Both the position numbers and the translations under genes were made by a program. The notes beneath the pieces were generated by a model. That model was not told the origin of the DNA. It ran no database searches and worked only from the letters and a program-made list of their open reading frames with translations. From Ptiloglossa arizonensis (lineage: Eukaryota; Arthropoda; Insecta; Hymenoptera; Colletidae): a DNA stretch of 64,000 nucleotides. Of this stretch, positions 1-9,551 are shown piece after piece; the stretch's first letter is position 1; each line of letters starts with the position of its first letter. The stretch is from positions 51,427 through 115,426 of the forward strand of contig NW_027479482.1 of NCBI RefSeq assembly GCF_051014685.1, read 5' to 3'.

Positions 1-62
1 CGTTGTAATCAGGCGAGTTTCTACTCTCAGATGCAATAGGAATTTTTGGGTTAGGTCCATCC

Positions 63-79
63 GTTCGCGAGATATGGGA
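63..79 (+). other. CENP-B-box-like motif (first of many, once per monomer)
   Basis: The core reads G-TTCG-CGAG-A-TA-TGGG-A. The CENP-B box core is nTTCGnnnnAnnCGGGn; the motif here matches 8 of its 9 defined bases, the only mismatch being T for C at position 75. The motif recurs about every 177 bp (for example 240-256). Some monomer subtypes lose it: GTCCGCAAG at the 1063 subtype, ATATGCTAC (for example near 24472) or ATATGGTAC (near 959) in the right half, and GGTCG or GGACG in the left half (near 19516 and 28879). Binding by any protein is unproven; plants are not known to have a true CENP-B, so the match may be chance or convergence. Confidence 0.55.
65..70. other. TCGCGA palindrome, one per typical monomer
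   Basis: A six-base perfect palindrome with two CpGs sits at monomer position 65-70 and is kept in most monomers. It is lost in the GTCCGCAAG subtype. Monomers that also carry GTCC upstream and GGAC downstream form an interrupted dyad centred on this palindrome (for example 576-612 region). It is the NruI recognition sequence, so a 177 bp ladder is predicted if the CpGs are unmethylated. Confidence 0.85.
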
Positions 80-155
80 GTTTGAATCTAAGAAATGGTT
101 GACAAGACAACAAATTTTTCGCACTTCTGCTGCTCCAAACGCTTAACCAGAATGG

Positions 156-161
156 CCTAGG
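156..161. other. CCTAGG palindrome near the monomer end
   Basis: CCTAGG is present in most monomers just before the A-run. It is destroyed in subtypes reading CCTACGG (for example the monomer ending near 1062) or CCTATGG (near 16960 and 55661). It is the AvrII recognition sequence. Its presence or absence is a useful subtype marker. Confidence 0.85.
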
Positions 162-177
162 GAAAAAATGCACATAC

Positions 178-354
178 CGTTGTAATCGGGCGAGTTTCTA
201 CTTTCAGATGCAATAGGAATTTTTGGGTTAGGTCAATCCGTTCGCGAGATATGGGAGTTTGAATCTAAGAAATGATTGAGAAGAGAACAAATTTTTCGCA
301 ATTCTGCTGCTCCAAACGCTTAACCAGAATGGCCTAGGGAAAAAATGCACATAC
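178..354 (+). repeat. Reference 177 bp monomer
   Basis: This is a convenient near-consensus copy. Counted composition is A55 C30 G42 T50 (40.7% GC), with 8 CpG dinucleotides against about 7.1 expected from base composition. Landmarks by monomer position: head with three CpGs (1-15), AATTTTTGGGTTAGG (41-55), CENP-B-box-like core (63-79) around a TCGCGA palindrome (65-70), purine-rich strand (80-111), AAATTTTTCGC (112-122), CTGCTGCT (127-134), CCTAGG palindrome (156-161) and the A-run GGGAAAAAATG (160-170). The length is an exact multiple of three (59 codons), so any open frame continues from one monomer into the next. Confidence 0.95.
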
Positions 355-639
355 AGTTGTAATCAGGCGAGTTTCTACTTTCAGATGCAATAGGAATTTT
401 TGGGTTAGGTCAATCCGTTCGCGAGATATGGGAGTTTGAATCTAAGAAATGGTTGACAAGACAACAAATTTTTCGCACTTCTGCTGCTCCAATCGCTTAA
501 CCAGAATGGTCTAGGGAAAAAATGCACATACCGTTGTAATCGGGCGAGTTTCTACTTTCAGATGCAATAGGAATTTTTGGGTTAGGTCCATCCGTTCGCG
601 AGATATGGGACTTTGAAGCTAAGGAATGGTTGAGAAGGC

Positions 640-650
640 AAAAAATTTTT
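640..650. other. A6T5 tract, predicted curved DNA
   Basis: In the GGCAAAAAATTTTTCGC monomer subtype the purine-rich segment ends in six A followed by five T. Runs of the form AnTn are established sources of intrinsic DNA curvature. Each monomer also has AATTTTT near position 41 and AAAAAA near position 163, so three A/T tracts are spread over the repeat. Curvature is inferred. Confidence 0.6.
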
Positions 651-1062
651 CGCAATTCTGCTGCTCCAATCGCTTAACCAGAATGACCTAGGGGAAAAAC
701 ACACATACCTTTGTAATCGGGCGTGCTTCTACTTTCAGATGCAATAGGAATTTTTGGGTTAGGTCAATCCGTTCGCGAGATATGGGAGTTTGAAACTAAG
801 AAATGGTAGAGAAGAGAACAAATTTTTCGCAATTCTGCTGCTCCAAACGCTTAACCAGAATGGTCTAGGGAAAAAATGCACATACCTTTGTAATCGGGCG
901 AGTTTGTACTTTCAGATGCTATAGGAATTTTTGGGTTAGGTCAATCCGTTCGCGAGATATGGTACTTTGAAGCTAAGAAATGGTTGACAAGACAACAAAT
1001 TTTTCGCACTTCTGCTGCTCCAAACGCTTAACCAGAATGGCCTACGGAAAAAATGCACATAC

Positions 1063-1239
1063 CGTTGTAATCGGGCGAGATTCTACTTTCAGATGCAATA
1101 GCAATTTTTGGGTTAGGTCAATCCGTCCGCAAGATAAGGGAGTTTGAAACCATGAAATGGTTGAGAAGGCCAGAAATTTTTCGCATTTCTGCTGCTCCAC
1201 ACGCTTAACCAGAATGGCCTAGGGAAAAAATGCACATAC
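1063..1239 (+). repeat. Box-less monomer subtype with GTCCGCAAG and ACCATGAAA
   Basis: This subtype differs at linked sites: GATGCAATAGCAA, GTCCGCAAGATAAGG in place of GTTCGCGAGATATGG, and AAACCATGAAATGG in place of AAGCTAAGAAATGG, usually followed by GAAGGCCAG. It therefore lacks both the TTCG half of the CENP-B-like motif and TCGCGA. It recurs at a fixed place in HOR units, for example starting near 2832, 4425, 10437, 12030, 17324, 18562, 20510, 29172, 34119, 40303, 47200 and 50740, so boxed and box-less monomers are interspersed regularly. Confidence 0.85.
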
Positions 1240-1946
1240 CGTTGTAATCAGGCGAGTTTCTACTTTCAGATGCAATAGGAATTTTTGGGTTAGGTCAATC
1301 CGTTCGCGAGATATGGGAGTTTGAATCTAAGAAATGGTTGACAAGACAACAAATTTTTCGCACTTCTGCTGCTCCAATCGCTTAACCAGAATGGCCTAGG
1401 AAAAAATACACATACCGTTTTAATCGGGCGAGTTTCTACTTTCAGACGCAGCAGGAATTTTTGGGTTTGGTCAATCCGTTCGCGAGATATGGGACTTTGA
1501 AGCTAAGGAATGGTTGAGAAGGCAAAAAATTTTTCGCAATTCTGCTGCTCCAAACGCTTAACCAGATTGGCCTAGGGGAAAAATACGCATACCGTTGTAA
1601 TCGGGCGAGTTTCTACTTTCAGATGCAATAGGAATTTTTGGGTTTGGTCAATCCGTTCGCGAGATATGGGACTTTGAAGCTAAGGAATGGTTGAGAAGGC
1701 AAAAAATTTTTCGCACTTCTGCTGCTCCAATCGCTTAACCAGAATGACCTAGGGAAAAAGTACACACACCGTTGTAATCGGGCGAGTTTCTACTTTCAGA
1801 CCCAACAAGAATTTTTGGGTTGGGTCAATCCGTTCGCGAGATATGGGAGTTTGAAGCCAAGAAATGGTTGAGAACGCAAAAAATTTTTCGCAATTCTGCT
1901 GCTCCAAACGCTTAACCAGAATGGCCTAGGGAAAAAATGCACATAC

Positions 1947-3539
1947 CGTTGTAATCGGGCGAGTTTCTACTTTCAGATGCAATAGGAATTTTTGGGTTAG
2001 GTCAATCCGTTCGCGAGATATGGGAGTTTGAATCTAAGAAATGATTGAGAAGAGAACAAATTTTTCGCAATTCTGCTGCTCCAAACGCTTAACCAGAATG
2101 GCCTAGGGAAAAAATGCACATACAGTTGTAATCAGGCGAGTTTCTACTTTCAGATGCAATAGGAATTTTTGGGTTAGGTCAATCCGTTCGCGAGATATGG
2201 GAGTTTGAATCTAAGAAATGGTTGACAAGACAACAAATTTTTCGCACTTCTGCTGCTCCAATCGCTTAACCAGAATGGTCTAGGGAAAAAATGCACATAC
2301 CGTTGTAATCGGGCGAGTTTCTACTTTCAGATGCAATAGGAATTTTTGGGTTAGGTCCATCCGTTCGCGAGATATGGGACTTTGAAGCTAAGGAATGGTT
2401 GAGAAGGCAAAAAATTTTTCGCAGTTCTGCTGCTCCAATCGCTTAACCAGAATGACCTAGGGGAAAAACACACATACCTTTGTAATCGGGCGTGCTTCTA
2501 CTTTCAGATGCAATAGGAATTTTTGGGTTAGGTCAATCCGTTCGCGAGATATGGGAGTTTGAAACTAAGAAATGGTAGAGAAGAGAACAAATTTTTCGCA
2601 ATTCTGCTGCTCCAAACGCTTAACCAGAATGGTCTAGGGAAAAAATGCACATACCTTTGTAATCGGGCGAGTTTGTACTTTCAGATGCTATAGGAATTTT
2701 TGGGTTAGGTCAATCCGTTCGCGAGATATGGTACTTTGAAGCTAAGAAATGGTTGACAAGACAACAAATTTTTCGCACTTCTGCTGCTCCAAACGCTTAA
2801 CCAGAATGGCCTACGGAAAAAATGCACATACCGTTGTAATCGGGCGAGATTCTACTTTCAGATGCAATAGCAATTTTTGGGTTAGGTCAATCCGTCCGCA
2901 AGATAAGGGAGTTTGAAACCATGAAATGGTTGAGAAGGCCAGAAATTTTTCGCATTTCTGCTGCTCCACACGCTTAACCAGAATGGCCTAGGGAAAAAAT
3001 GCACATACCGTTGTAATCAGGCGAGTTTCTACTTTCAGATGCAATAGGAATTTTTGGGTTAGGTCAATCCGTTCGCGAGATATGGGACTTTGAAGCTAAG
3101 GAATGGTTGAGAAGGCAAAAAATTTTTCGCAATTCTGCTGCTCCAAACGCTTAACCAGATTGGCCTAGGGGAAAAATACGCATACCGTTGTAATCGGGCG
3201 AGTTTCTACTTTCAGATGCAATAGGAATTTTTGGGTTTGGTCAATCCGTTCGCGAGATATGGGACTTTGAAGCTAAGGAATGGTTGAGAAGGCAAAAAAT
3301 TTTTCGCACTTCTGCTGCTCCAATCGCTTAACCAGAATGACCTAGGGAAAAAGTACACACACCGTTGTAATCGGGCGAGTATCTACTTTCAGACCCAACA
3401 AGAATTTTTGGGTTGGGTCAATCCGTTCGCGAGATATGGGAGTTTGAAGCCAAGAAATGGTTGAGAACGCAAAAAATTTTTCGCAATTCTGCTGCTCCAA
3501 ACGCTTAACCAGAATGGCCTAGGGAAAAAATGCACATAC
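1947..3539 (+). repeat. HOR unit 2, nine monomers (1593 bp)
   Basis: Monomers 1-6 and 9-10 of unit 1 are repeated in order, but monomers 7 and 8 are replaced by one hybrid at 3009-3185. The unit carries a private GCAGTTCTG at 2421 that is also present at 10026 in the 7605 bp duplicate. Confidence 0.9.
3009..3185 (+). repeat. Hybrid monomer made from HOR monomers 7 and 8
   Basis: The left part matches monomer 7 (CAGGCGAG head, GATGCAATAGG, GGGTTAGG). From the GGGACTTTGAAGCTAAGG segment onward it matches monomer 8, including the GGCAAAAAATTTTTCGC tract. One monomer's worth of DNA is missing from the unit. This is the expected product of unequal exchange inside the two neighbouring monomers, and its copy is found at 10614-10790. 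Confidence 0.85.
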
Positions 3540-4954
3540 CGTTGTAATCGGGCGAGTTTCTACTTTCAGATGCAATAGGAATTTTTGGGTTAGGTCAATC
3601 CGTTCGCGAGATATGGGAGTTTGAATCTAAGAAATGATTGAGAAGAGAACAAATTTTTCGCAATTCTGCTGCTCCAAACGCTTAACCAGAATGGCCTAGG
3701 GAAAAAATGCACATACAGTTGTAATCAGGCGAGTTTCTACTTTCAGATGCAATAGGAATTTTTGGGTTAGGTCAATCCGTTCGCGAGATATGGGAGTTTG
3801 AATCTAAGAAATGGTTGACAAGACAACAAATTTTTCGCACTTCTGCTGCTCCAATCGCTTAACCAGAATGGTCTAGGGAAAAAATGCACATACCGTTGTA
3901 ATCGGGCGAGTTTCTACTTTCAGATGCAATAGGAATTTTTGGGTTAGGTCCATCCGTTCGCGAGATATGGGACTTTGAAGCTAAGGAATGGTTGAGAAGG
4001 CAAAAAATTTTTCGCAATTCTGCTGCTCCAATCGCTTAACCAGAATGACCTAGGGGAAAAACACACATACCTTTGTAATCGGGCGTGCTTCTACTTTCAG
4101 ATGCAATAGGAATTTTTGGGTTAGGTCAATCCGTTCGCGAGATATGGGAGTTTGAAACTAAGAAATGGTAGAGAAGAGAACAAATTTTTCGCAATTCTGC
4201 TGCTCCAAACGCTTAACCAGAATGGTCTAGGGAAAAAATGCACATACCTTTGTAATCGGGCGAGTTTGTACTTTCAGATGCTATAGGAATTTTTGGGTTA
4301 GGTCAATCCGTTCGCGAGATATGGTACTTTGAAGCTAAGAAATGGTTGACAAGACAACAAATTTTTCGCACTTCTGCTGCTCCAAACGCTTAACCAGAAT
4401 GGCCTACGGAAAAAATGCACATACCGTTGTAATCGGGCGAGATTCTACTTTCAGATGCAATAGCAATTTTTGGGTTAGGTCAATCCGTCCGCAAGATAAG
4501 GGAGTTTGAAACCATGAAATGGTTGAGAAGGCCAGAAATTTTTCGCATTTCTGCTGCTCCACACGCTTAACCAGAATGGCCTAGGGAAAAAATGCACATA
4601 CCGTTGTAATCAGGCGAGTTTCTACTTTCAGATGCAATAGGAATTTTTGGGTTAGGTCAATCCGTTCGCGAGATATGGGAGTTTGAATCTAAGAAATGGT
4701 TGACAAGACAACAAATTTTTCGCACTTCTGCTGCTCCAATCGCTTAACCAGAATGGCCTAGGAAAAAATACACATACCGTTTTAATCGGGCGAGTTTCTA
4801 CTTTCAGACGCAGCAGGAATTTTTGGGTTTGGTCAATCCGTTCGCGAGATATGGGACTTTGAAGCTAAGGAATGGTTGAGAAGGCAAAAAATTTTTCGCA
4901 ATTCTGCTGCTCCAAACACTTAACCAGATTGGCCTAGGGGAAAAATACGCATAC
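3540..4954 (+). repeat. HOR unit 3, first eight monomers, then breakdown
   Basis: Monomers 1-8 in the unit 1 order start at 3540, 3717, 3894, 4071, 4248, 4425, 4602 and 4778, including the 176 bp monomer 7. At 4955 the expected monomer 9 is replaced by a GAAGCTAAG/GACAATAAAT copy and the regular order ends. A private AAACACTTAACC occurs at 4914. Confidence 0.88.
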
Positions 4955-7900
4955 CGTTGTAATCGGGCGAGTTTCTACTTTCAGATGCAATAGGAATTTT
5001 TGGGTTAGGTCAATCCGTTCGCGAGATATGGGAGTTTGAAGCTAAGAAATGGTTGAGAAGACAATAAATTTTTCGCAATTCTGCTGCTCCAAACGCTTAA
5101 CCAGAATGGCCTAGGGAAAAAATGCACATAGCGTTGTAACCGGGCGAGTTTCTACTTTCAGACGCAGCAGGAATTTTTGGGTTAGGTCCATCCGTTCGCG
5201 AGATATGGGACTTTGAAGCTAAGGAATGGTTGAGAAGGCAAAAAATTTTTCGCAATTCTGCTACTCCAATCGCTTAACCAGAATGACCTAGGGGAAAAAC
5301 ACACATACCTTTGTAATCGGGCGTGCTTCTGCTTTCAGATGCAATAGGAATTTTTGGGTTAGGTCAATCCGTTCGCGAGATATGGGAGTTTGAAACTAAG
5401 AAATGGTAGAGAAGAGAACAAATTTTTCGCAATTCTGCTGCTCCAAACGCTTAACCAGAATGGTCTAGGGAAAAAATGCAAATACCGTTGTAATCGGGCG
5501 AGTTTCTACTTTCAGATGCTATAGGAATTTTTGGGTTAGGTCAATCCGTTGGCGAGATATGGTACTTTGAAGCTAAGAAATGGTTGACAAGACAACAAAT
5601 TTTTCGCACTTCTGCTGCTCCAAACGCTTAACCAGAATGGCCTAGGGGAAAAACACACGTACCGTTGTAATCGGGCGTGCTTCTACTTTCAGATGCAATA
5701 AGAATTTTTGGGTTAGGTCCATCCGTTCGCGAGATATGGGAGTTTGAAGCTAAGCAATGGTTGACAAGACAACAAATTTTTCGCACTTCTGCTGCTCCAA
5801 ACGCTTAACCAGAATGGCCTACGGAAAAAATGCACATACCGTTGTAATCGGGCGAGATTCTACTTTCAGATGCAATAGCAATTTTTGGGTTAGGTCAATC
5901 CGTCCGCAAGATAAGGGAGTTTGAAACCATGAAATGGTTGACAAGACAACAAATTTTTCGCACTTCTGCTGCTCCAATCGCTTAACCAGAATGGCCTAGG
6001 AAAAAATACACATACCGTTTTAATCGGGCGAGTTTCTACTTTCAGACGCAGCAGGAATTTTTGGGTTTGGTCAATCCGTTCGCGAGATATGGGAGTTTGA
6101 ATCTAAGAAATGATTGAGAAGAGAACAAATTTTTCGCAATTCTGCTGCTCCAAACGCTTAACCAGAATGGCCTAGGGGAAAAACACACGTACCGTTGTAA
6201 TCGGGCGTGCTTCTACTTTCAGATGCAATAGGAATTTTTGGGTTAGGTCAATCCGTTCGCGAGATATGGGAGTTTGAAACTAAGAAATGGTAGAGAAGAG
6301 AACAAATTTTTCGCAATTCTGCTGCTCCAAACGCTTAACCAGAATGGTCTAGGGAAAAAATGCACATACCTTTGTAATCGGGCGAGTTTCTACTTTCAGA
6401 TGCTATAGGAATTTTTGGGTTAGGTCAATCCGTTCGCGAGATATGGTACTTTGAAGCTAAGAAATGGTTGACAAGACAACAAATTTTTCGCACTTCTGCT
6501 GCTCCAAACGCTTAACCAGAAAGGCCTAGGGGAAAAACACACGTACCGTTGTAATCGGGCGTGCTTCTACTTTCAGATGCAATAGGAATTTTTGGGTTAG
6601 GTCAATCCGTTCGCGAGATATGGGAGTTTGAATCTAAGAAATGGTTGACAAGACAACAAATTTTTCGCACTTCTGCTGCTCCAATCGCTTAACCAGAATG
6701 GCCTAGGAAAAAATACACATACCGTTTTAATCGGGCGAGTTTCTACTTTCAGACGCAGCAGGAATTTTTGGGTTTGGTCAATCCGTTCGCGAGATATGGG
6801 AGTTTGAATCTAAGAAATGATTGAGAAGAGAAAAAATTTTTCGCAATTCTGCTGCTCCAAACGCTTAACCAGAATGGCCTAGGGGAAAAACACACGTACC
6901 GTTGTAATCGGGCGTGCTTCTACTTTCAGATGCAATAGGAATTTTTGGGTTAGGTCCATCCGTTCGCGAGATATGGGAGTTTGAATCTAAGAAATGATTG
7001 AGAAGAGAAAAAATTTTTCGCAATTCTGCTGCTCCAAACGCTTAACCAGAATGGCCTAGGGGAAAAACACACGTACCGTTGTAATCGGGCGTGCTTCTAC
7101 TTTCAGATGCAATAGGAATTTTTGGGTTAGGTCAATCCGTTCGCGAGATATGGGAGTTTGAATCTAAGAAATGGTTGACAAGACAACAAATTTTTCGCAC
7201 TTCTGCTGCTCCAATCGCTTAACCAGAATGGCCTAGGAAAAAATACACATACCGTTTTAATCGGGCGAGTTTCTACTTTCAGACGCAGCAGGAATTTTTG
7301 GGTTTGGTCAATCCGTTCGCGAGATATGGGAGTTTGAATCTAAGAAATGATTGAGAAGAGAAAAAATTTTTCGCAATTCTGCTGCTCCAAACGCTTAACC
7401 AGAATGGCCTAGGGGAAAAACACACGTACCGTTGTAATCGGGCGTGCTTCTACTTTCAGATGCAATAGGAATTTTTGGGTTAGGTCCATCCGTTCGCGAG
7501 ATATGGGAGTTTGAAGCTAAGCAATGGTTGACAAGACAACAAATTTTTCGCACTTTTGCTGCTCCACACGCTTAACCAGAATGGCCTAGGGAAAAAATGC
7601 AAATACCGTTGTAATCAGGCGAGTTTCTACTTTCAGATGCAATAGGAATTTTTGGGTTAGGTCAATCCGTTCGCGAGATATGGGAGTTTGAATCTAAGAA
7701 ATGGTTGACAAGACAACAAATTTTTCGCACTTCTGCTGCTGCAATCGCTTAACCAGAATGGCCTAGGGAAAAAATGCACATACCGTTGTAATCGGGCGAG
7801 ATTCTACTTTCAGATGCAATAGGAATTTTTGGGTTAGGTCAATCTGTTCGCGAGATATGGGAGTTTGAATCTAAGAAATGATTGAGAAGAGAACAAATTT

Positions 7901-8137
7901 TTGGCAATTCTGCTGCTCCAAACGCTTAACCAGAATGGCCTAGGGAAAAAATACACATACCGTTGTAATCGGGCGAGTTTCTACTTTCAGATGCAATAGG
8001 AATTTTTGGGTTAGGTCAATCCGTTCGCGAGATATGGGACTTTGAAGCTAAGGAATGGTTGAGAAGGCAAAAAATTTTTCGCAATTCTGCTGCTCCAATC
8101 GCTTAACCAGAATGACCTAGGGGAAAAACACACATAC
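4955..8137 (+). repeat. Scrambled satellite block between HOR units
   Basis: The 10-monomer order is lost here, but all monomers are built from the same variant segments. Many end in GGGGAAAAACACACGTAC and are followed by a monomer head reading GGGCGTGCTTC. Private variants include GTTGGCGAG near 5548 and ATAAGAATTTTTGGG near 5699. No gene or other element is present. Confidence 0.85.
6547..7606 (+). repeat. Three-monomer tandem duplication (530 bp unit)
   Basis: The run of a GTGCTTC/GACAAG monomer, a CGTTTTAATC/GACGCAGC monomer and a GTGCTTC/TCCATCC monomer at 6547-7076 restarts at 7077. The third monomer of the second copy differs (GAAGCTAAGCAATGG instead of GAATCTAAGAAATGATTG). The unit is 530 bp because the 176 bp CCTAGGAAAAAATAC copy is included. 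Confidence 0.85.
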
Positions 8138-9249
8138 CTTTGTAATCGGGCGTGCTTCTACTTTCAGATGCAATAGGAATTTTTGGGTTAGGTCAATCCG
8201 TTCGCGAGATATGGGAGTTTGAATCTAAGAAATGGTTGACAAGACAACAAATTTTTCGCACTTCTGCTGCTCCAATCGCTTAACCAGAATGGCCTAGGAA
8301 AAAATACACATACCGTTTTAATCGGGCGAGTTTCTACTTTCAGACGCAGCAGGAATTTTTGGGTTTGGTCAATCCGTTCGCGAGATATGGGACTTTGAAG
8401 CTAAGGAATGGTTGAGAAGGCAAAAAATTTTTCGCAATTCTGCTGCTCCAAACGCTTAACCAGATTGGCCTAGGGGAAAAATACGCATACCGTTGTAATC
8501 GGGCGAGTTTCTACTTTCAGATGCAATAGGAATTTTTGGGTTAGGTCAATCCGTTCGCGAGATATGGGAGTTTGAAGCTAAGAAATGGTTGAGAAGAGAA
8601 TAAATTTTTCGCAATTCTGCTGCTCCAAACGCTTAACCAGAATGGCCTAGGGAAAAAATGCACATACCGTTGTAATCGGGCGAGTTTCTACTTTCAGACG
8701 CAGCAGGAATTTTTGGGTTAGGTCCATCCGTTCGCGAGATATGGGACTTTGAAGCTAAGGAATGGTTGAGAAGGCAAAAAATTTTTCGCAATTCTGCTGC
8801 TCCAATCGCTTAACCAGAATGACCTAGGGGAAAAACACACATACCTTTGTAATCGGGCGTGCTTCTACTTTCAGATGCAATAGGAATTTTTGGGTTAGGT
8901 CAATCCGTTCGCGAGATATGGGAGTTTGAATCTAAGAAATGGTTGACAAGACAACAAATTTTTCGCACTTCTGCTGCTCCAATCGCTTAACCAGAATGGC
9001 CTAGGAAAAAATACACATACCGTTTTAATCGGGCGAGTTTCTACTTTCAGACGCAGCAGGAATTTTTGGGTTTGGTCAATCCGTTCGCGAGATATGGGAC
9101 TTTGAAGCTAAGGAATGGTTGAGAAGGCAAAAAATTTTTCGCAATTCTGCTGCTCCAAACGCTTAACCAGATTGGCCTAGGGGAAAAATACGCATACCGT
9201 TGTAATCGGGCGAGTTTCTACTTTCAGATGCAATAGGAATTTTTGGGTT
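8138..9249 (+). repeat. Four-monomer tandem duplication (707 bp unit), incomplete second copy
   Basis: Monomers starting at 8138 (CTTTG head, GTGCTTC, GAATCTAAG), 8314, about 8491 and 8668 are followed at 8845 by a second copy of the first. The match continues through the CGTTTTAATC monomer at 9021 and into the monomer at 9198, then breaks at GGGTTTGG versus GGGTTAGG. The breakpoint between the two large 7605 bp copies lies inside the monomer at 8845. Confidence 0.8.
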
Positions 9250-9551
9250 TGGTCAATCCGTTCGCGAGATATGGGACTTTGAAGCTAAGGAATGGTTGAG
9301 AAGGCAAAAAATTTTTCGCACTTCTGCTGCTCCAATCGCTTAACCAGAATGACCTAGGGAAAAAGTACACACACCGTTGTAATCGGGCGAGTTTCTACTT
9401 TCAGACCCAACAAGAATTTTTGGGTTGGGTCAATCCGTTCGCGAGATATGGGAGTTTGAAGCCAAGAAATGGTTGAGAACGCAAAAAATTTTTCGCAATT
9501 CTGCTGCTCCAAACGCTTAACCAGAATGGCCTAGGGAAAAAATGCACATAC

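Larger units (their letters stand above)
178..1946 (+). repeat. 10-monomer HOR, unit 1 (1769 bp)
   Basis: Ten distinguishable monomers start at 178, 355, 532, 709, 886, 1063, 1240, 1416, 1593 and 1770. Diagnostic states: monomer 2 AGTTGTAATCAGG; 3 TCCATCC with GGGACTTTG; 4 CTTTG head with GGTAGAG; 5 GATGCTATAG with ATATGGTAC; 6 the box-less subtype; 7 a 176 bp copy ending CCTAGGAAAAAATAC; 8 CGTTTTAATC with GACGCAGCAGG; 9 GGGTTTGG; 10 GACCCAACAAG with GGGTTGGG. The same order restarts at 1947. Confidence 0.9.
1263..8867 (+). repeat. Large tandem duplication, copy 1 (7605 bp, about 43 monomers)
   Basis: Diagnostic variants recur at a constant offset of 7605 bp: GCAGTTCTG 2421/10026, AAACACTTAACC 4914/12519, CACTTTTGCTG 7551/15156, CGTTTTAATC 1416/9021. 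The match starts inside the monomer at 1240, whose head (CAGGCGAG) differs from the head at 8845 (GGGCGTGC). By eye I found only three substitutions between copies: 3381 A versus 10986 T, 6522 A versus 14127 T, and 7193 T versus 14798 C. Confidence 0.92.

Noticed and set aside
63..79. Confirmed CENP-B box
   Set aside because: One essential base (C of CGGG) is T in all copies I read, and no binding protein is known for this host; it is reported only as box-like.
120..140. CTG trinucleotide expansion at CTGCTGCT
   Set aside because: It is only two to three units long in every monomer and does not expand anywhere in the window.
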